Assembly: GCA_036398775.1 (NCBI GenBank)
Contig: DASWOJ010000263.1
Coordinates: 1 to 9,963, forward strand
Reading direction: 5' to 3'
Origin: DASWOJ01 sp036398775
GTDB taxonomy: Bacteria; Pseudomonadota; Alphaproteobacteria; Acetobacterales; Acetobacteraceae
Length of the DNA: 9,963 nucleotides
Below are positions 5,700 to 9,963 of this stretch, one piece after another (within the stretch, counting starts at the first letter, position 1; the number at the start of each line of letters is the position of its first letter). The notes beneath the pieces are model-generated. The model saw nothing but the letters and a program-made list of their open reading frames with translations, searched no databases and had not been told where the DNA came from. The translations under genes and the position numbers were made by a program.

Positions 5700-6848
5700 A
5701 TGCGCGGCATCTCCCGGCCTATAGAACAGGTGCCGAACGCGGCCAACCCAGCTGGACGCCTTTCGTCCAGCCCGGCTGAACGGCTTTCGTCCAGCCCAGA
5801 TGGACGGCCTTCGTCCGGCTTGAATGGACAACCTACGCCCGTTTCGGCTGGACAGCTTTCGTCCAGCCGAAACGGGCGCCTTCCCTGCAGCCCAAGCACG
5901 CCCACCTCCCTCCCCGTCCGCCTGTTGGCCCTATCGGCCCGGCGGGGGTCGGTGCTGCTGGCGGTCGGCATCTTCGGCGGCGTGGCGTCGCCAGCGCTGG
6001 CGGCGACGTTCAAGGGCGTCATCACTCCCACCGTACTCACGATGATGACCCTGGTGCTGCTGCGGGTGGACCCGGCCGGGACCCTCGCGCACCTGCGGCG
6101 GCCGGTGCGGGTGGGCGCCATCATCGCCTTCCTGCTGCTGGCCTGCCCGATGCTGACCTGGGCGTTCGTCGCGCCGATGCGGCTGGACCCCGGCATCACG
6201 GCCGGGCTGGTGATCTTCGCCACCGGCTGCGCCGCCACGTCCTCCCCGGCCTTTGCCCGCATGGTCGGATTGGACCCGGAATTAAGCCTGGCCGTGACGC
6301 TTGCCACTACCTTCCTCATGCCGCTGACCGCGCCGCCGATGGCGTTGCTGCTGCTGGGGATGGACCTTTCCATCGGAACCGGCGCCTTCATGGTGCGGCT
6401 CGGGCTGATCGTGGGGCTGCCGATGCTGCTGTCCCTGCTGCTGCGGCGGCTGCTCGGCCCGGCAAGGCTGCTGCGCTGGGCGGATGCCGTGGATGGGCTG
6501 CTGGTGTGGCTGGTGGTGTTCTACGGCTTTGCCGTCATGGACGGGTTGGGCGCGCGGATGGCGACAGACCCGGGCTGGGTGGTGCAGGCGATGGTTGCTG
6601 CCTTCGCTGTGGATTATGGGCTGAACCTCTTGACGGCCGGCACCTTCGCCGGGTTCGGCGCGGGGGTGGCGGCGACGGCAGGGCTTATGAGCGGCAACCG
6701 CAACATGGCGCTGTATCTTGCCGTGCTGCCGGCGGCGGCCGACCCGAGGGTCGCGCTGTTCTTCGGCATTTGCCAGTTCCCGCTGTTCCTCAGCCCGTTC
6801 CTGCTGCGTCCGATCTACCGACGGCTGGTGCCCGCGATACGGGGATGA
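5700..6848 (+). CDS. bile acid:sodium symporter (BASS/SBF) family membrane protein
   Basis: Predicted inner-membrane transporter of the SBF/BASS superfamily (bile acid:Na+ symporter-like); the substrate is unknown. Conserved-looking parts are ATGCAATSSPAFAR (174-187) and the late segment GLMSGNRNMALYL (328-340), which resembles the family's G-x-R-N-x-x-L crossing helix. I see about nine or ten hydrophobic segments between 84 and 370. From ATG 5700 the protein has 382 residues. The family is usually nearer 300, and recognisable sequence begins at about residue 74 (VRLLALSARRGSVLLAVGIFGG). Residues 18-65 are octapeptide repeats (GRLSSSPA-like) from a 24-bp tandem array. By hand count roughly two thirds of the first 75 codons end in G/C, against over 90 percent in the next 55, so that part may be untranslated. 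Weak alternative starts are TTG 5925 and GTG 5952, neither with a good ribosome binding site. Confidence 0.85.
   Translation: MRGISRPIEQVPNAANPAGRLSSSPAERLSSSPDGRPSSGLNGQPTPVSAGQLSSSRNGRLPCSPSTPTSLPVRLLALSARRGSVLLAVGIFGGVASPALAATFKGVITPTVLTMMTLVLLRVDPAGTLAHLRRPVRVGAIIAFLLLACPMLTWAFVAPMRLDPGITAGLVIFATGCAATSSPAFARMVGLDPELSLAVTLATTFLMPLTAPPMALLLLGMDLSIGTGAFMVRLGLIVGLPMLLSLLLRRLLGPARLLRWADAVDGLLVWLVVFYGFAVMDGLGARMATDPGWVVQAMVAAFAVDYGLNLLTAGTFAGFGAGVAATAGLMSGNRNMALYLAVLPAAADPRVALFFGICQFPLFLSPFLLRPIYRRLVPAIRG
5751..5894. repeat. 24-bp tandem repeat array, 5 units plus a degenerate sixth
   Basis: Contiguous 24-bp units start at 5751, 5775, 5799, 5823 and 5847, and a decayed one at 5871. Units 1, 2 and 5 are nearly identical: GCTGGAC, a 7-nt GSCTTTC-like loop, then GTCCAGCC. 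Each unit is thus a dyad with a 6-8 bp stem. Unit 3 has small changes. Unit 4 diverges in its right half. There are no spacers, so it is not a CRISPR. The period is divisible by 3 and stop-free, giving an 8-residue repeat (GRLSSSPA, ERLSSSPD, GRPSSGLN and so on) in the symporter frame. The array lies between the divergent helicase and symporter genes, or inside the symporter's 5' end, depending on the true start. Confidence 0.85.
5836..5878. repeat. perfect 18-bp-stem inverted repeat with 7-nt loop
   Basis: CGCCCGTTTCGGCTGGAC (5836-5853) is exactly complementary to 5861-5878, around the loop AGCTTTC. It contains the whole stem of repeat unit 5 and extends it by 11 bp on each side into units 4 and 6, which depart from the repeat consensus in just those arms. 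No T-run follows on either strand, so it is not a standard terminator. It could be a cruciform or RNA hairpin in the 5' region of the symporter message; a function is not shown. Confidence 0.9.
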
Positions 6849-6864
6849 CGCCCCCTGCAACGAG

Positions 6865-7530
6865 GTGCCGCTGCTTGGAGGCCGCACCACGCCCGGCGTT
6901 GTGCGGTCCGGCGACACGGTGCGCCGCCCTTCCACGCCGAACTCCGAGTTCATCCGTTGCCTGTTGCGGCACCTTGCGGCCAGGGGCTTCGAGGGAGCGC
7001 CAAAGCCTTTGGAGACCGATGAGCAGGGACGTGACGTGTTCACCTGCTTGGAGGGTATAGTACCGGCCGGCCTGCAGGCGCATGACGATGAGACCCTGCG
7101 CAGCGCGGCCTGGCTGATCCGGCGCTTCCACGACTTGGGCGCCGAGCTGGTCGCCACGCCCGCCGCCCGCGCGGCCGGCGTCGAGGTCGTGTGTCACATT
7201 GACTTGCCATATTCCAATTTCGTTTTCAGGGCCGGCCTCCCCGTCGCCCTCATCGGCTTCGACGCGGCTGCATCGGGATCACGCGCCGTTGATCAGGGCT
7301 ACGCGGCGTGGCTCTGGCTCGACCTCAGTACGCCCGGCACCGGCGTGCCCGAGCAGCGCAGGGAGTCGGCGGCCTTCCTGGCAGCCTAGGACGCCTGCGA
7401 TCACGCCGCTGTTCTTGACGCGATGCTGACGCGGCAGGCCGTCGTAGCCGCGCGGGGCCGGCGCCCAGGGGATGCGGCCATGTCTGAGTGGGCGGCCCGC
7501 TGCCTCACCTGGACCCGGCTCCATCGCTAG
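6865..7530 (+). pseudogene. aminoglycoside phosphotransferase (APH)-like gene, interrupted by amber codon
   Basis: A decayed member of the APH/choline kinase-like phosphotransferase family. The frame begins near EVPLLGGRTTPGVVRSGDTVRRP (GTG at 6865, no clear ribosome binding site) 16 bp after the symporter stop. The catalytic-loop pattern H-x-D-x(4)-N is kept in HIDLPYSNFVF (about 7195-7227). In the following metal-binding motif, usually IDFDAA, the first Asp is Gly (ALIGFDAA). A TAG at 7387-7389 ends the frame after ESAAFLAA. The same frame then continues with family-like sequence (AAVLDAMLTRQAVVAARGRRPGD, then EWAARCLTWTRLHR) to a second TAG at 7528-7530. I read this as one gene of about 220 codons broken by a nonsense change. 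No start with good signals exists either. A sequencing error at 7387 cannot be excluded, but the changed Asp argues for real decay. Confidence 0.72.
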
Positions 7531-7566
7531 GCGCTGGCCCGCTACTGAGAAAACAGCAGCAGGGGG

Positions 7567-7588
7567 GGCTGGCTTCACTGAGCCAGCC
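7567..7588 (-). terminator. possible terminator hairpin after metF
   Basis: A perfect 8-bp stem GGCTGGCT / AGCCAGCC with a 6-nt loop lies about 20 bp beyond the metF stop, between the convergent metF and the broken phosphotransferase gene. On the minus strand it is followed by C-rich sequence. TTTT comes only about a dozen bases later, so it lacks the immediate U-tract of a strong intrinsic terminator. It may act as a weak or bidirectional transcription barrier. Confidence 0.45.
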
Positions 7589-7607
7589 TATCCGCTTTGG
7601 CGGCAGG

Positions 7608-8585
7608 TCAGGCCGCAACCGCCGCCGGCTTCTTCACTCGCACGCCCAACAGGTGCGCTATGGCGAAGGTCAGGTCCGGGCGGTTCAGGGTGTAGAAGTG
7701 GAACTCGTCCACCCCGTTCGCCTGCAGCAGCCGGACCTGCTCCGCCGCCAGGATCGCGGCGATCATGCGCCGGGTCTCGGGGTCGTCCTCAGTGCCCTCG
7801 AACATCGTGCCCAGCCAGTCCGGCACGCTCGCCCCGCACATGGCGCTGAACTTGGCGGCCTGGGTGTAGTTGGACACCGGCATAATGCCCGGCACGACCG
7901 GCGCCGTGATCCCCGCCGCCAGCGCCCGGTCCAAGAAGCGCAGGAACACCGTCCCATCAAAGAAGTACTGGGTGATCGCCCGTGTCGCCCCGGCGTCCAG
8001 CTTGCGCTTCAGGTTGTCGAGGTCATGGTCCGCGCTGACCGCCGTTGGATGCACCTCGGGATAAGCCGCCACCGAGATCTCGAAGTCCGCCACCCGCTTC
8101 AGCCCGGCCACCAGATCGCTTGCATAGGCATACCCATCCGGGTGCGGCTGATACTCCTGGCCCGGCGGAGCGTCGCCGCGCAGCGCCACGATGTGCCGGA
8201 CGCCCGCATCCCAGTATTGCCGGGCCACATCGTCCACCTCGCCGCGCGACGCGCCGACGCAGGTCAGGTGCGCCGCCGGGTGCAGGTTGGTTTCCGCCGC
8301 CAGCCGCGTGACCGTGGCATGCGTCCGCGCCTGGGTCGTGCCGCCAGCGCCGTAGGTCACCGAGACGAAGCGCGGCGCCAACGGCTCCAGCCGGCGCACG
8401 CAGGTCCAAAGGTGGGCTTCCAGCGCATCGTTCTTTGGCGGGAAGAACTCGAATGACAGCGCCGGCGCCGGCAGGGCGGGCGCACGGGCCGGCAGGGCGT
8501 CGAAGCGCGGGCCGGTCAGCCAACGCTCCAGTGTGGGAGCGGCGTCGGGCGACGGGTCGGCCTGGGGGCGGCTCATCTCGTTCAT
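7608..8585 (-). CDS. metF: methylenetetrahydrofolate reductase
   Basis: Reduces 5,10-methylenetetrahydrofolate to 5-methyltetrahydrofolate with FAD, supplying methyl groups for methionine synthesis in the cytoplasm. The protein has 325 residues, a little longer than E. coli MetF (~296), the extra being a Pro/Ala-rich N-terminus. Family landmarks: FEFFPPK (45-51, catalytic Glu46), SVTYGAGGTT (75-84), LRGDAP (135-140, Asp138 at the flavin/folate site), YPEVHP (175-180) and KLDAGATRAITQYFFD (195-210). The C-terminal part (about 285-300) has VDEFHFYTLNR. I chose ATG 8585, with a weak GGA about 10 nt upstream. ATG 8576 is a near-equal alternative, and an in-frame ATG at 8663 would extend into the AT-rich promoter-like region. 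The gene is divergent from mlaA, and no other methionine gene is adjacent. Confidence 0.95.
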   Translation of the reverse strand: MNEMSRPQADPSPDAAPTLERWLTGPRFDALPARAPALPAPALSFEFFPPKNDALEAHLWTCVRRLEPLAPRFVSVTYGAGGTTQARTHATVTRLAAETNLHPAAHLTCVGASRGEVDDVARQYWDAGVRHIVALRGDAPPGQEYQPHPDGYAYASDLVAGLKRVADFEISVAAYPEVHPTAVSADHDLDNLKRKLDAGATRAITQYFFDGTVFLRFLDRALAAGITAPVVPGIMPVSNYTQAAKFSAMCGASVPDWLGTMFEGTEDDPETRRMIAAILAAEQVRLLQANGVDEFHFYTLNRPDLTFAIAHLLGVRVKKPAAVAA

Positions 8586-8753
8586 GGGCGTGCTATCCGG
8601 GTTGTGATCGTGCAACAGGTCTGCGGCATCGTCTAATATACAACCGCAATACCGCAACGCCACCCATACGGTGGTGTTAGGCTGAAAACCGGACCGTTAC
8701 GGTTCTGCTAAGCCGCTGCAACCGGGCCACACGACGGCCCCTAGGGATAAAGA
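8586..8753. promoter_or_regulatory. metF-mlaA divergent intergenic region with two dyads
   Basis: These 168 bp must hold the promoters of both divergent genes. The one AT-rich patch, TAATATA (8634-8640), can serve as a -10-like element on either strand, but I find no well-spaced -35 for it. Two dyads follow: AACGCCACC / GGTGGTGTT around CATAC (8656-8678, one G:T pair) and ACCGT-T-ACGGT (8693-8703). The mlaA ribosome binding site AGGGA (8743-8747) lies 6 nt before its ATG. I recognise no SAM- or SAH-riboswitch in the metF leader. Confidence 0.4.
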
Positions 8754-9527
8754 ATGCTGCGACACGCTATCCGGCCTTTGGCCTATACCCTCCTGCTTGC
8801 GGCAGCCCTGGGAATATCCGCCTGCTCCAGCCGCCCCGCATCAACCGGCGATGACGCGTTGGCCCAGGCTGACCAGGTGAATGATCCGCTCGAGGGAACC
8901 AACCGGTTCCTGTACCGGGTCAACGACGGGCTGGACACCTATATCTTCCGGCCCGTTGCGGTCGGCTACCGCCGGGTCGTGCCAGGCGGGGTGCGGCGGT
9001 CCGTCCACAATGTTCTTGCCAATGTCAGCAGCCCCGTGCTGTTCGTGAACGACGTGCTGCAAACCAAGCCGCGCCGGGCTGGGGATACCATGATGCGGTT
9101 CCTCATCAACTCCACGGCCGGGGCCGCCGGCCTGTTCGACGTGGCGACGGACTGGGGATATCCAGCGCACGGCACCGACATGGGCGTGACGCTCGCGCTG
9201 TGGGGCGTCGGGGATGGGCCATACCTGTTCGTACCGGTCATCGGACCCAGCGGTGCACGGGACTTGTCGGGCTATGCCGGCGACGTGTTGGTTGACCCGC
9301 TGACCTGGGCAAGCTTCGGCGGCAGCGAGGCCGTAGGCGGTGCGCGTTACGGCGTTGGCGCCGTGGATGCGCGGGAACGGCTGATCGAGACGGTTGACGA
9401 CGTGAAACGCAATGCTCTTGACCCTTATGCAACCTTCCGCAGCGTATATCGTCAGAACCGGCAATCCACGATAGAGGCCACCCGGAACGACCGCCGGGCC
9501 ACCGTCCCGGCCTGGTTCAACCGTTGA
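8754..9527 (+). CDS. mlaA: MlaA/VacJ-family outer-membrane lipoprotein
   Basis: MlaA sits in the outer membrane and removes misplaced phospholipids from its outer leaflet, passing them to the periplasmic carrier MlaC for return to the inner membrane. The protein has 257 residues, normal for the family. A lipoprotein signal peptide is clear: basic start, hydrophobic 9-20, and lipobox ISAC with Cys24 as the acylated residue. Family motifs follow: NDPLEGTNRFLYRVNDGLD (43-61), RFLINSTAGAAGLFDVA (115-131), GVGDGPYLFVPVIGPSGARD (151-170) and DPYATFRSVYRQNR (223-236). AGGGA lies 6 nt before the ATG. mlaC starts 14 bp after the stop, indicating an operon. Confidence 0.95.
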   Translation: MLRHAIRPLAYTLLLAAALGISACSSRPASTGDDALAQADQVNDPLEGTNRFLYRVNDGLDTYIFRPVAVGYRRVVPGGVRRSVHNVLANVSSPVLFVNDVLQTKPRRAGDTMMRFLINSTAGAAGLFDVATDWGYPAHGTDMGVTLALWGVGDGPYLFVPVIGPSGARDLSGYAGDVLVDPLTWASFGGSEAVGGARYGVGAVDARERLIETVDDVKRNALDPYATFRSVYRQNRQSTIEATRNDRRATVPAWFNR

Positions 9528-9541
9528 GGACACCTGACCTT

Positions 9542-9963
9542 ATGCTGACACGCCGCAACACCTTCCTGTTTGGCGCCGCCGCCGTCGCCACCCTGGTCGC
9601 CGCACCGCAGGCCTGGGCGCAGGATGCAACTGGCTTCGTCATGAGCCTGGGCAACCAGCTCGCTGCCATCGTCAACGGCTCCGGCAGCTACGAGGAGAAG
9701 AAGCGCCGCCTGGAGCCGTTGATCGAGCAGGCTGTGGACGTGGACACGATCGCCCAGTTCTGCCTCGGCCTTTACTGGCGCCGCGCGAACCCGCAGCAGC
9801 AGCAGGAGTTCGTGCGGCTGTTCCACACGGTGCTGATGAACAACATCGGCGGCAAGCTCGGGCAATTCCAGGGCGTGACCTTCCGGCCGACCACGACCGT
9901 GCAACGTGACGGGGACAGCGTGGTCGGCACGATCATCCAGCGCCCGAACCAGCAGCCGAACAA
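9542..9963 (+). CDS. mlaC: MlaC/Ttg2D-family phospholipid carrier, N-terminal part (3' end beyond window)
   Basis: MlaC is the soluble periplasmic protein that shuttles phospholipids between the MlaA complex and the inner-membrane MlaFEDB transporter. 140 residues are visible before the right edge. The N-terminal signal peptide has basic residues TRR, a hydrophobic stretch (8-22) and a probable cleavage site after AWA (24-26). The twin Arg in TRRNTFLF faintly resembles a Tat signal but departs from the consensus spacing. The mature start GFVMSLGNQLAAIV, then EEKKRRLEPLIEQAVDVDTIAQFCLG and the GxYWRxA-like LYWRRA, are typical of the family. GAGGA overlaps the mlaA stop and lies 11 nt before the ATG, so translation may be coupled. 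Hopanoid-cluster HpnM proteins look similar, but the MlaA neighbour favours MlaC. Confidence 0.92.
   Translation, partial: MLTRRNTFLFGAAAVATLVAAPQAWAQDATGFVMSLGNQLAAIVNGSGSYEEKKRRLEPLIEQAVDVDTIAQFCLGLYWRRANPQQQQEFVRLFHTVLMNNIGGKLGQFQGVTFRPTTTVQRDGDSVVGTIIQRPNQQPN

Noticed and set aside
5691..5831. Helicase start at in-frame ATG 5831
   Set aside because: The extra 47 residues are only the translated tandem repeats; UvrD/PcrA homology begins at MTDYLARLNPEQ (5690).
5836..5878. Long hairpin considered as an intrinsic terminator
   Set aside because: No T-run follows on either strand, and it lies between divergent genes rather than after a gene.
5751..5894. Repeats considered as a CRISPR array
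   Set aside because: Units are contiguous with no unique spacers, the period is 24 bp, units diverge from each other, and no cas genes are in the window.
6849..7389. Intact short phosphotransferase gene ending at TAG 7387
   Set aside because: Family-like sequence continues in the same frame after the stop, an expected Asp is lost, and no start with good signals exists, so pseudogene is the better reading.
8586..8753. SAM or SAH riboswitch upstream of metF
   Set aside because: No recognisable conserved core or expected pseudoknot pattern; only short dyads, better paired on the opposite strand.

Overview
The window is very GC-rich (most codon third positions in the gene bodies are G or C). 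Its gene content is that of an alphaproteobacterium: a PcrA/UvrD-type helicase next to prmA, a MetF, and an MlaA-MlaC pair. Protein flavour suggests Rhodospirillales or Acetobacteraceae, but that is only an impression. No phage, plasmid, CRISPR or defence genes were seen. This is mostly ordinary chromosomal housekeeping DNA with small repeat elements inserted between genes.

Layout. Positions 1-5690 are all on the minus strand. Read in the direction of transcription they are pcrA/uvrD-like helicase, prmA (ribosomal protein L11 methyltransferase), rpmB (ribosomal protein L28, with a clear intrinsic terminator), an alpha/beta hydrolase, and an MFS transporter that runs off the left edge. Two inverted doublets of a REP-like palindrome sit in the gaps on either side of prmA. 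One arm of one doublet now encodes the end of PrmA.

At 5690/5700 the strand switches. A bile acid:sodium symporter (BASS/SBF) family membrane protein runs rightwards from a region holding a 24-bp tandem repeat, in which each unit is a small dyad. The last full unit lies in a perfect 18-bp-stem hairpin. This is the least ordinary piece of DNA in the window. Directly downstream of the symporter is a decayed aminoglycoside phosphotransferase (APH)-like gene. It has an in-frame amber codon and homologous-looking sequence continuing beyond it.

The right part has metF (minus) divergent from mlaA (plus), which is followed by mlaC, cut by the right edge. MlaA is an outer-membrane lipoprotein and MlaC a periplasmic lipid carrier. 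Together they belong to the Mla system, which keeps phospholipids out of the outer leaflet of the outer membrane.

I did not find a convincing new multi-gene system. The items worth a second look are the repeat/hairpin region at 5751-5894, the REP-like doublets around prmA with the altered PrmA tail, and the broken phosphotransferase gene.
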